Shown piece by piece: positions 52,093-58,812 of a DNA stretch of 64,000 nucleotides (the first letter of the stretch is position 1; every line of letters starts with the position of its first letter). The stretch is from Haloferax sp046557615 (GTDB lineage: Archaea; Halobacteriota; Halobacteria; Halobacteriales; Haloferacaceae), in NCBI RefSeq assembly GCF_046557615.1, contig NZ_JBKIII010000001.1, forward strand, positions 744,001-808,000, written 5' to 3'. The position numbers were made by a program, and so were the translations under genes. The notes beneath the pieces were generated by a model. That model ran no database searches and was not told the DNA's origin. It saw only the letters and a list, made by a program, of their open reading frames with translations.

Positions 52093-53435
52093 CCCTCCGG
52101 GTCGGTCGGCACGTCATCGACCGATTTCGCAGGTCGGTCGTAGGCACCCACGGTTCGAAGTTCGCCAGCAGCACGAAGCACAGACGGTGTTCGGCACACA
52201 CCCGGCGCACCGGTGACCTGCGGAACTGCACAGTTGTTACAACTCTCGCAGACGGCCCGCGTCTCCGGTGTCACATCGCGGCCAAGCAAGCGCGCCGGAA
52301 GTTCTGGTTCGGCGTAGAACGGCCGCGCCATCCCAACCGCATCACACGCCGACCCGAGTAATCGGTCTATTTCGCCCCGTTCGCGGATGCCGCCTTCACA
52401 GAGAACGGGTACGGAAACCTCGTCGCGGACGCGACGACACAACTCGCCGTTCCACGCGGGGTCGAAGTCGTACCACCACGCCTCGATTCGGTTGCCGAGT
52501 GCGACGAGCCGTGACCGAACTTTCCCACCAAACGCCGACTCGTAGCCGGATTGATAGCGTTCGTCCTCCCACGCTCGTGCCGGATACGACCCGCGAACGA
52601 TGCTCGCATCCCAGACGACAGACCCCGAGACCGGAACGACCGCATCGTATCCGTACTCGGCCAGTCGGCGACAGATGGAACGTGCGTCGTCTTCGGTGAG
52701 GTGCGGGCCAATTCCGGGCGGTGCAGCCGTCTCGGCGGGCACTTTCGTCATCACTGGCACGTCGCCCGCCTGCGCGCGAATCTCGTCGTAGACGACTTCG
52801 AGGAATCGAGGGCCATCGCCGAACTCGTCGGCTCTGCGGTTGTAGAACGGCGAGAGAAACTGGTGGACGATTCCCATGTTCGCACCCGCGATATGGATGA
52901 TGTCGTATCCGGCATCGACTGCCATCCCCGCCGACCGGCCGAAATTGCGTGCGAGTTCGTACACTTCGTCGGTGTCGAGGACGTGTGCGTCGTAGTCGAG
53001 AAAGCCGAGTCGGTCCAGCAGTCGAAGCGGTTTCGGGACCGGTGAGACGGCGAGTTGTCGGAGTCCCGAGTTGGCATCTCGGTACTCGGTGTGCCACGTC
53101 TCCATGCTCCGAAGGCCGCCGTGTTCTAACTGAATGGCAATCTTCGCCCCGTGTTCGTGGATTCGGTCGGTGAGTTCGCGGAGGTTGGCAACAAATTCTG
53201 GATCGGTGACGCGAGTCATCTCGGGTGCCGCACACCCGCCTTCGTCGGCGACGATTGTCGCACCCTGACAGACGAGTCCCGCGCCTGCCCGTGCAGCGGG
53301 TTCGAGTTCGGAGATGAGCGTCTCAACAGCCTCCGGTCCGGTTCCGGCACACTCCAAGAGGGGTGCCCGATACAACCGATTCGGGAGTGTCACACTCCCG
53401 ATATCGAGTGGGTCGTCGAGACGCGGGTGAGTCAT
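52089..53435 (-). CDS. Old Yellow Enzyme family NADH:flavin oxidoreductase with Fe-S motif
   Basis: This 448-residue flavoenzyme has the OYE TIM barrel. The FMN-binding PLLECAGTG-like start, the KIAIQLEHGGLRS strand and the GAN-HQFLSPFYNRRADEFGD loop (NR-D-G signature) are visible. Near the C terminus, CESCNNC with a further Cys 11 residues on (CX2CX2CX11C) matches the 4Fe-4S site of the trimethylamine dehydrogenase/dienoyl-CoA reductase branch. Those enzymes have a further C-terminal flavin domain, which is missing here. It probably reduces an enoate-type substrate; the partner is unknown. Confidence 0.87.
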   Translation of the reverse strand: MTHPRLDDPLDIGSVTLPNRLYRAPLLECAGTGPEAVETLISELEPAARAGAGLVCQGATIVADEGGCAAPEMTRVTDPEFVANLRELTDRIHEHGAKIAIQLEHGGLRSMETWHTEYRDANSGLRQLAVSPVPKPLRLLDRLGFLDYDAHVLDTDEVYELARNFGRSAGMAVDAGYDIIHIAGANMGIVHQFLSPFYNRRADEFGDGPRFLEVVYDEIRAQAGDVPVMTKVPAETAAPPGIGPHLTEDDARSICRRLAEYGYDAVVPVSGSVVWDASIVRGSYPARAWEDERYQSGYESAFGGKVRSRLVALGNRIEAWWYDFDPAWNGELCRRVRDEVSVPVLCEGGIRERGEIDRLLGSACDAVGMARPFYAEPELPARLLGRDVTPETRAVCESCNNCAVPQVTGAPGVCRTPSVLRAAGELRTVGAYDRPAKSVDDVPTDPEG

Positions 53436-53456
53436 GACATCCAGTTGGTTGCCTCA

Positions 53457-53464
53457 GATAAAAA
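53457..53464 (-). promoter_or_regulatory. TATA element of the OYE gene
   Basis: TTTTTATC on the minus strand is centred about 26 nt before the ATG at 53435. A divergent element for the next gene lies 30 nt away. Confidence 0.5.
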
Positions 53465-53486
53465 TCGGCGCGCCGTGGAACTCACA

Positions 53487-53493
53487 CTTTTTG
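53487..53493 (+). promoter_or_regulatory. TATA element of the AspA-type hydrolase gene
   Basis: CTTTTTG is centred about 28 nt before the ATG at 53518. Confidence 0.45.
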
Positions 53494-53517
53494 CCACGTC
53501 CGCCCGATTGCCGGGTA

Positions 53518-54546
53518 ATGGAACCCGAACCGTTCCGATACGACGCGGAAGTCCCACCGGGTGAAACCCGACACGTCCGCTACGAAATCAGCGAGACGTA
53601 TCTGGGCGACCCCGTCGAGATTCCGGTGACGATTATCAACGGCGAGCATCCCGGCCCGAAGGTGTTCATGAACGCCGCACTGCACGGCGACGAACTCAAC
53701 GGCGTAAAGGTGATGCAGGAAGTCGCAGACACCTACTCACCAGCGGATATCCACGGTACGCTCGTCTGCATTCACGTCGCCAACGTTCCCGGCTATCTCG
53801 CCCAACAGCGCTACATTCCGATTTACGACCTCGACCTCAATCGGTCGTTTCCGGGGCGTGACGGCGCGAACACCGCCGAGCGGATGGCGAATCAAATCTA
53901 CCGGCGATTCGTCGAACCCTGCGACATCGGTATCGACTTCCACACCTCGACGCGGAATCGGACGACGATGTACCACGTTCGTGCCGACATGAACCGCCCA
54001 GAAGTCGCGCGACTCGCTCGGGCGTTCGGTGCCAACCTCATCCTCTCGGGAGAGGCCGAAGCAGGGTCGCTCCGCACCGTCGCAACCAACGACGGCATTC
54101 CGATGATTACCGTCGAGATGGGTCGCGCTCACCGGTTCCAACTCGCGCTCGTGGACCGGGCACTCGATGGTGTCGAGAGCGTTCTCGCCGAGTACGGCGT
54201 CCTCCCCGGCGAGGCGGTTCACTGGCCCGGTTGGACGCGAATCATCGACTCCGCAAAGGACAAGACGTGGCTCCGAGCAGACGTTGGTGGACTCGTCGAA
54301 ATGCAGTACGGCGACGTTCCGTTGGTCTACGAAGGCGACACTATCTGCACCATCTCGGACCACTTCAAGACGCGTGAGCGCCAGGTCGCCGTGCCGTTTA
54401 CCGGACTCGTCGTTGGCGTCCTCCAGAATCCTGTCGCCGCCCCCGGCCACCCACTCTGCCACCTCGTGAGCGTGGACGACCAGACGCTCCGTGAAATCGA
54501 ACGCGAAATCGAGGCCGGAGAGTTCACCGAGCGTCCGTGGAGCTAA
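53518..54546 (+). CDS. succinylglutamate desuccinylase/aspartoacylase family hydrolase
   Basis: This 342-residue zinc-dependent amidohydrolase belongs to the AstE/AspA branch of the M14-like fold. Zinc ligands are visible in LHGDE (His and Glu, about residue 61) and in IDFHTSTRNR, with LDLNRSFPG between them. The glutamate in VEMGRAHRFQ is the expected catalytic position. The C-terminal beta-hairpin domain follows. The ATG at 53518 is chosen because its promoter is correctly spaced. The substrate is an N-acyl amino acid or similar, not identifiable further. Confidence 0.87.
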   Translation: MEPEPFRYDAEVPPGETRHVRYEISETYLGDPVEIPVTIINGEHPGPKVFMNAALHGDELNGVKVMQEVADTYSPADIHGTLVCIHVANVPGYLAQQRYIPIYDLDLNRSFPGRDGANTAERMANQIYRRFVEPCDIGIDFHTSTRNRTTMYHVRADMNRPEVARLARAFGANLILSGEAEAGSLRTVATNDGIPMITVEMGRAHRFQLALVDRALDGVESVLAEYGVLPGEAVHWPGWTRIIDSAKDKTWLRADVGGLVEMQYGDVPLVYEGDTICTISDHFKTRERQVAVPFTGLVVGVLQNPVAAPGHPLCHLVSVDDQTLREIEREIEAGEFTERPWS

Positions 54547-54547
54547 T

Positions 54548-54775
54548 TTAGCCGCCTGCGCCTGCGTCGCGCTGGTTATGCGTCACGTCGTCAGTGCCCA
54601 CCTGCTCGTGCGTGTGATGATAGAACCGAATGTGCGGGCGACCGTCTTTTTCGAAGGGTTCGAAGCAGACTCGCCGGTAGCGAGCGTTATGGAGCAGGTT
54701 TACCATCACCCCGTGGTCGTGGACCGAGACGGAATCTGATGGCGTCTCACAGACCGGGCAGTCCACGTTACTCAC
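54548..54775 (-). CDS. small cysteine/histidine-rich protein (75 residues)
   Basis: This 75-residue protein starts with GTG and opens with a CxxC zinc knuckle (VDCPVCETP), followed by several histidines and one further cysteine (RRVCFEPF). It may bind one metal ion, with Cys and His ligands. Its start overlaps the stop of the aldo/keto reductase gene by 8 nt, so the two genes are coupled. No known family is recognised. Confidence 0.6.
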   Translation of the reverse strand: MSNVDCPVCETPSDSVSVHDHGVMVNLLHNARYRRVCFEPFEKDGRPHIRFYHHTHEQVGTDDVTHNQRDAGAGG

Positions 54776-55616
54776 CGAGTCTGGTCATATCCTCCTCGTC
54801 GAGCGTGAGGTGCGAGGCGGCGATGTTGTCGCGGAGGTGCGACACACTGGAGGTACCCGGAATCGGAAGCATCACCTCGGACTTCTGGAGCAACCACGCG
54901 AGGGCGACTTGTTGTGGTGTCGCGTCGTGTTTCGTGGCGACAGCGGACACGTCGTTTTCTTTCGCTTCGAAATCACCCGCGCCGAGTGGGAACCATGGGA
55001 TGAACCCGATGTTCGCATCTTCGCAGGCGTCGAGGACGGCTTCGAAGTCTCTGTCGCCGACGTTGTAGCGATTCTGTACGGTGGCAATTTCGACGATATC
55101 GCGGGCGGTTTCGAGTTGGTCGACCGAGACGTTCGACAGACCGACGTGCCGAATTAGCCCGTCGTCTTTCATCTCTGCGAGGGCGTGAACGGAGTCTTCG
55201 AAGGGTGTGTGCGGGTCGGGTCGGTGGAGTTGATACAGGTCGATGGTATCGACTCGAAGGCGGTCGAGACTGCTCAAAAGGGCGTTTCTGAGGTAGTCGG
55301 GGTCGCCGTTCGGTTTCCACTCACCAGCCATATTTCGGAGGAGGCCACCTTTCGTCGCGACCACGAGGTCGTCGGGATAGGGTGCGAGCGCCTCACCGAT
55401 GAGTCGCTCAGAGACGGCCGGGCCGTAGGAGTCGGCGGTGTCGATGAGGTCCACGCCACGAGCGATGGACTCGTGGAGGACTTTCTTCGCATTGGCCACG
55501 TCGTCGGGTTCGCCGATGATGTTCTCGCCCGTGATTCGCATCGCGCCAAAGCCAAGTCGGTGGACGGTCATCTCGCCGCCGATGTCGAACGTGTCGCTCG
55601 CGTTGTTCAGGACCAT
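54768..55616 (-). CDS. aldo/keto reductase
   Basis: This 282-residue oxidoreductase has the AKR TIM barrel. The catalytic tetrad is visible: Asp and Tyr in LIDTADSYGPAVSERLIG, Lys in VVATKGG, and His in YQLHRPDPHTP. The NADPH-binding C-terminal segment contains VMLPIPGTSSVSHLRDN. The start at 55616 is chosen, although the in-frame ATG at 55625 is equally possible; the longer start overlapping the next gene is less likely. It reduces a carbonyl compound with NADPH. Confidence 0.87.
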   Translation of the reverse strand: MVLNNASDTFDIGGEMTVHRLGFGAMRITGENIIGEPDDVANAKKVLHESIARGVDLIDTADSYGPAVSERLIGEALAPYPDDLVVATKGGLLRNMAGEWKPNGDPDYLRNALLSSLDRLRVDTIDLYQLHRPDPHTPFEDSVHALAEMKDDGLIRHVGLSNVSVDQLETARDIVEIATVQNRYNVGDRDFEAVLDACEDANIGFIPWFPLGAGDFEAKENDVSAVATKHDATPQQVALAWLLQKSEVMLPIPGTSSVSHLRDNIAASHLTLDEEDMTRLGE

Positions 55617-55675
55617 ACCTCTCATTCGACCGCCAGAAAGGTGGCCGTTTCGGCGCGTGCCTGTGTCGCCGTCAG

Positions 55676-55915
55676 TCAGGAAGTCAACGCGGTGATGCCG
55701 ACCGTCAGCAACGCGCAAAACACGGCGGCTGCGACGATAATCCCGAGAAACGGGAGCGCTTCAGAGAGTGAGTGTCCAAAGGCACTCCCCCAGAGAAGCA
55801 CGTATCCACAGGCGGCGCTCAGCGGAATGAGTACGAAGAGGATACCTCTCAGGACCTTTCGACGCCGGATGCGACGACGGAAAGCACGTTCGGCGTCGTC
55901 CGTCTCGTCGTCCAT
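55676..55915 (-). CDS. small two-helix membrane protein, function unknown
   Basis: This 79-residue protein has an acidic start (DDETDDAERAFRRRIRRRKVLRG), then two helices (ILFVLIPLSAACGYVLLWG and LGIIVAAAVFCALLTVGITAL). The basic stretch before helix 1 favours an inside N terminus. The ATG at 55915 fits the promoter at 55943-55949; an ATG at 55927 is also in frame. The gene diverges from the YqjF-like gene. Confidence 0.6.
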   Translation of the reverse strand: MDDETDDAERAFRRRIRRRKVLRGILFVLIPLSAACGYVLLWGSAFGHSLSEALPFLGIIVAAAVFCALLTVGITALTS

Positions 55916-55935
55916 ATCGACACACATTCACATGG

Positions 55936-55986
55936 TGTGACATAAATTCGGGGGTCGCCGGGGGCAAAACCCGAATTTACCTCACA
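55936..55986. promoter_or_regulatory. mirror-symmetric divergent core promoter
   Basis: Arms TAAATTCGGG (55943-55952) and CCCGAATTTA (55970-55979) form a perfect 10-bp inverted repeat with a 17-nt spacer. Outward from each arm, after a 2-nt gap, comes TGTGA (55936-55940) or TCACA (55982-55986). CCCGAATTTA is the same BRE/TATA sequence used by the acetyl-CoA synthetase promoter here, so each arm can direct one of the divergent genes. Confidence 0.6.
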
Positions 55987-56076
55987 CTGAGGCGTGCGAC
56001 TGCACGTGCAAAGCGTCATTCGAACCTCTCTGTGTTCTGCCGAAACCCACTCACCCCTGGCCTTCCTCTCTCCGCT

Positions 56077-56763
56077 ATGGACGCGCTCTCGATGCAGTGG
56101 CGAGACACGATGTTCGCCCACTGGCCTGTCGCCCCGGCGGTCGTAGAATCGCGACTACCGGATGACCTCTCGGTTGCAACCTACGACGGGCAGGCGTGGC
56201 TCAGTGTCGTCACGTTCCAGATGGACGATATCAGGCCACGAGGCGTGCCGTTCAGTCTGTCGTTTCCAGAAGTGAATCTCCGAACCTACGTCGAACCAAC
56301 GTCCGGCGGCCAGCGTGGTGTCTACTTTTTCACCCTCGATGCAGCTGACTTGCTCGCCGTGGTCGTCGCACGAGCGACTGTCCGGCTCCCGTATCACCGG
56401 GCGACGATGTCGCTTCGACGGCACGACGATTCGGTGACTATCCAGAGCTATCGGCCCGGAATCTCCGGAAATCCTGCGTCTCACATCGATGCGACCTGTC
56501 GACCAACGAGCGACCCAGTTACCGCAGAACGGGGGTCACTGGACGAGTTTCTGGTCGAAAACTACCGCTTCTACACCGACGAGTGGCCCATCGTCATCGG
56601 GAAAATCGACCACGAACCGTGGCCGCTCGAAGCGGCGACGCTCGAAGTTCGAGCGAACACGCTGTTCGAGGCCTGCGGATTCGAACATCCCGAGGGAAAG
56701 CCGCTCGTCCACTATTCGGAGGGTGTGGCCGTGACTGCCGAACTGCCATCGATACTTCGCTAA
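56077..56763 (+). CDS. YqjF-like protein (DUF2071)
   Basis: This 228-residue cytoplasmic protein resembles the YqjF/DUF2071 family, whose fold is related to acetoacetate decarboxylase. Recognisable parts are the N-terminal FAHWPVAPAVVESRLPDDLSV, the VVTFQMDDIRPRGVP strand, the EVNLRTYV motif and the GVYFFTLDA segment. No catalytic role is known. The ATG at 56077 is about 100 nt from the TATA element, so a leader or the in-frame GTG at 56032 may be used. Confidence 0.8.
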   Translation: MDALSMQWRDTMFAHWPVAPAVVESRLPDDLSVATYDGQAWLSVVTFQMDDIRPRGVPFSLSFPEVNLRTYVEPTSGGQRGVYFFTLDAADLLAVVVARATVRLPYHRATMSLRRHDDSVTIQSYRPGISGNPASHIDATCRPTSDPVTAERGSLDEFLVENYRFYTDEWPIVIGKIDHEPWPLEAATLEVRANTLFEACGFEHPEGKPLVHYSEGVAVTAELPSILR

Positions 56764-56810
56764 CGGTAGGGAAGTGAAACGTTCAAGCATCGAGGAACGA
56801 AGCACCACCT

Positions 56811-57257
56811 ATGACACTTATCGATACTGTGATGGCAACAGTGCATCTGCTCGTCGGAGGTCTGTGGACTGGGAGCGTCCTCTTTTTCGCCGCCGCTGTG
56901 CTTCCGACTGCTCGCGCAGGTAACATCCGCGCCGCCGCGTTCGAAGTCATCATCTCTCGTCTCACCATGGGCTCGCGTATCGCCGCGTTGTTGATGTTCG
57001 TTACCGGTGGCCACCTCGCCGGAACTCGCTACACCGTTGGGTCGCTCTTCGGGTCTGGTCGCGGCCACCTCGTACTCACGATGCTCGCACTGTGGTTCGT
57101 CCTGACGGCGCTCGTCGAAATCGGCAGTAGCCGAGCGAAAGACGGTCTCGCACAGAAGAAGGTCAGAACACCCGCCGAGAACGCCGCGCCGTTCTACCTC
57201 GGTGCTGCCGTCGTCGCGGTGTTCCTCCTCATCGACGCTGGCCTGCTTCTCAATTGA
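56811..57257 (+). CDS. CopD-like four-helix membrane protein
   Basis: This 148-residue membrane protein has four hydrophobic helices (about residues 7-33, 53-66, 86-103 and 126-146), including HLLVGGLWTGSVLFFAAAVLP, whose His-x6-Trp pattern is like the copper-resistance CopD/DUF family. A heme or copper role is possible but only from resemblance. A 90-nt A/T-rich gap follows before the next gene. Confidence 0.65.
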   Translation: MTLIDTVMATVHLLVGGLWTGSVLFFAAAVLPTARAGNIRAAAFEVIISRLTMGSRIAALLMFVTGGHLAGTRYTVGSLFGSGRGHLVLTMLALWFVLTALVEIGSSRAKDGLAQKKVRTPAENAAPFYLGAAVVAVFLLIDAGLLLN

Positions 57258-57295
57258 ACTCCGGAGCCGTACGGAGAGTATGCATAACTCTATTC

Positions 57296-57311
57296 TAAAA
57301 TATATATTTTA
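57296..57311. promoter_or_regulatory. perfect 16-bp A/T-only palindrome
   Basis: TAAAATATATATTTTA is a perfect palindrome in a GC-rich genome. It lies just upstream of the TATA element of the micro-gene at 57353. It may be a regulator site or a bidirectional TATA element. Confidence 0.55.
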
Positions 57312-57320
57312 TACGACATG

Positions 57321-57328
57321 TTTAATTT
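57321..57328 (+). promoter_or_regulatory. TATA element of the 42-residue ORF
   Basis: TTTAATTT is centred about 28 nt before the ATG at 57353. Confidence 0.5.
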
Positions 57329-57352
57329 CCCCCACCGAGTCGGTAGTCGTGT

Positions 57353-57481
57353 ATGCAACGGGACGATGAGGCTGCCGTCACCGAGACATCACTTCACATC
57401 GAGCTGTGTCGAGATTCCGGCGACATCCGCGTCTACCGGGCGACCGAACTCGGAACCTACAGTCGGACAATCGAGCGATGA
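57353..57481 (+). CDS. leaderless 42-residue micro-gene coupled to the next gene
   Basis: A 42-residue reading frame opens with ATG at 57353, correctly spaced for a leaderless transcript from the TATA element at 57321-57328. It ends in TGA, overlapping the tandem ATG codons of the next gene (ATGATGA). The product is acidic with mixed strand character (TSLHIELCRDSGDIRVYRATELGTY). Third codon positions are mostly G or C. It may be a real small protein, or a leader frame controlling the next gene. Confidence 0.55.
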   Translation: MQRDDEAAVTETSLHIELCRDSGDIRVYRATELGTYSRTIER

Positions 57482-58254
57482 TGAACGCATCATCTCCCGA
57501 ATCAGGGGTGGATTTGCCCCGACTGGACGCCGCCCAACACGCCCTTCGGACCGAGCGCCGCCGCTGTGTTGACGAGCGCGAAGCCTTCCGCTCGTTCCAC
57601 GCCGACATCGTCAATCAGAAAACATCCGTGCCGACGAAGACACCGCCGCTCTTGAGCGCCCGACAGCAGACGGACAACTCGCTCGAACGGGTGCAGCGGT
57701 CGTACGAACGGACCGTCATGTCGGTTCCACACTACGAATCCGAGTACGGTGATTCGTTCGAAACTAGTCTGCGCGAGGAGTTCGGACCCGACGTTGCGGC
57801 GGTGTTCCAGTCCTCGAACGGACTTTCCGAGACGCTTCGACAACGGATGGTCTCCGCGGCGACCGCCTCGTACGTCGAACGCGTCGATTTTATCGAAGTC
57901 GTCGATGCCGAAGCGTCGTCACTCGAAGCAGTCCGCGACGAAGCAGTCCAAATCCACGCACGCTTGTGCGAACTCGATAGGGTCCCGCTTCCTGACCGAG
58001 GATTCGATGCGCTTTGGGCACTGTACGAATCAGTCGGCGACCTCCACGAACGACTCGATACGGTCCTCGAGACCCGGCTGGCGACGATTGTCGCCCACCG
58101 ACAGTCGCTGTCCCCACTGCACGCCGACGTGACGGAGTTTCTCTACCAGAAGCTCGACGCTCGGTATCCGACGCTTGCGACGCTGGCCGAACTCGGTGAA
58201 GTTATCGAAACGGCGAGTCGGCGTGTCGAACGCCATCTCGCCGCGACGCCGTGA
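57478..58254 (+). CDS. coiled, helical cytoplasmic protein, function unknown
   Basis: This 258-residue protein is almost entirely alpha-helical and charged, with no signal or membrane helix (AAQHALRTERRRCVDEREAFRSF; ERVQRSYERTVM; RASEL-type heptads later). It starts at one of two tandem ATGs at 57478 and 57481, overlapping the stop of the micro-gene. It looks like the haloarchaeal families of unknown function with long helices. A structural or partner-binding role is likely. Confidence 0.75.
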   Translation: MMNASSPESGVDLPRLDAAQHALRTERRRCVDEREAFRSFHADIVNQKTSVPTKTPPLLSARQQTDNSLERVQRSYERTVMSVPHYESEYGDSFETSLREEFGPDVAAVFQSSNGLSETLRQRMVSAATASYVERVDFIEVVDAEASSLEAVRDEAVQIHARLCELDRVPLPDRGFDALWALYESVGDLHERLDTVLETRLATIVAHRQSLSPLHADVTEFLYQKLDARYPTLATLAELGEVIETASRRVERHLAATP

Positions 58255-58281
58255 CTCGGTTTGAGTTCTTCGTCAGCCACA

Positions 58282-58290
58282 CATTTTTAG
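58282..58290 (+). promoter_or_regulatory. TATA element of the PH-domain operon
   Basis: CATTTTTAG is centred about 26 nt before the ATG of a 9-codon frame at 58313. Confidence 0.45.
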
Positions 58291-58312
58291 CGATTCACTG
58301 AGTGGTGTGCAT

Positions 58313-58342
58313 ATGATTCTGCGAACGGAGGCTGTGCAGTGA
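58313..58342 (+). other. 9-codon leader frame overlapping the PH-domain gene start
   Basis: ATG at 58313 opens a frame of nine codons whose TGA overlaps the GTG start at 58339 (GTGA). A Shine-Dalgarno GGAGG at 58327-58331 lies inside it, seven nt before the GTG. The start of transcription should fall close to the ATG. It is either a coupling peptide or a short leader with a genuine ribosome site. Confidence 0.4.
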
Positions 58343-58812
58343 CTCGACTGCACCCTCGTATCCGGCTTCTTTGGCTTCTCCGTGCGGTCGTTCTCGCGCT
58401 CATCGTCGGTGTGGGCGTCGGACTCGCACTACGGTTTGCGACGATACCACTTCCAGTGAGTTGGGCAGTTGCGTCGGTCGGTCTGGGCGGGATAGTACTC
58501 GTCGTCGGGGTGGCCAGCGCGCTACTCCGATACCGGGCGTGGCAGTACGAAATTCGCGACGACTCGCTGTACCTCGAACGCGGCGTACTCACCAAGGTGA
58601 AAACTGTCGTTCCGTTCGTCCGGATTCAACACGTAGACACGAAACGAAGCCCCATCGAGCGCCTCATCGGTCTCGCATCGACTATCGTCTACACGGCAGG
58701 GTCTCGCGGCGCTGACGTCTCAGTTCCCGGACTTGCACTCGACAGCGCCGACGACTTGCAAGACCAACTCAAGCGCCTCGCTATCCGCGCCGAGGGCGAA
58801 GACGCGGTATGA
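58339..58812 (+). CDS. PH-domain (bPH2, YdbS-like) membrane protein
   Basis: This 157-residue protein has two N-terminal helices (about residues 10-60), then a bacterial PH-like domain with the YdbS signature YEIRDDSLYLERGVLTKVKTVVPFVRIQHVDTKR. It starts with GTG, supported by GGAGG seven nt upstream. It overlaps the larger YdbT-like gene by 4 nt. The pair is the usual YdbS-YdbT membrane unit; in Bacillus it protects against the sublancin/amylocyclicin class, but the role here is unknown. Confidence 0.85.
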   Translation: MTRLHPRIRLLWLLRAVVLALIVGVGVGLALRFATIPLPVSWAVASVGLGGIVLVVGVASALLRYRAWQYEIRDDSLYLERGVLTKVKTVVPFVRIQHVDTKRSPIERLIGLASTIVYTAGSRGADVSVPGLALDSADDLQDQLKRLAIRAEGEDAV

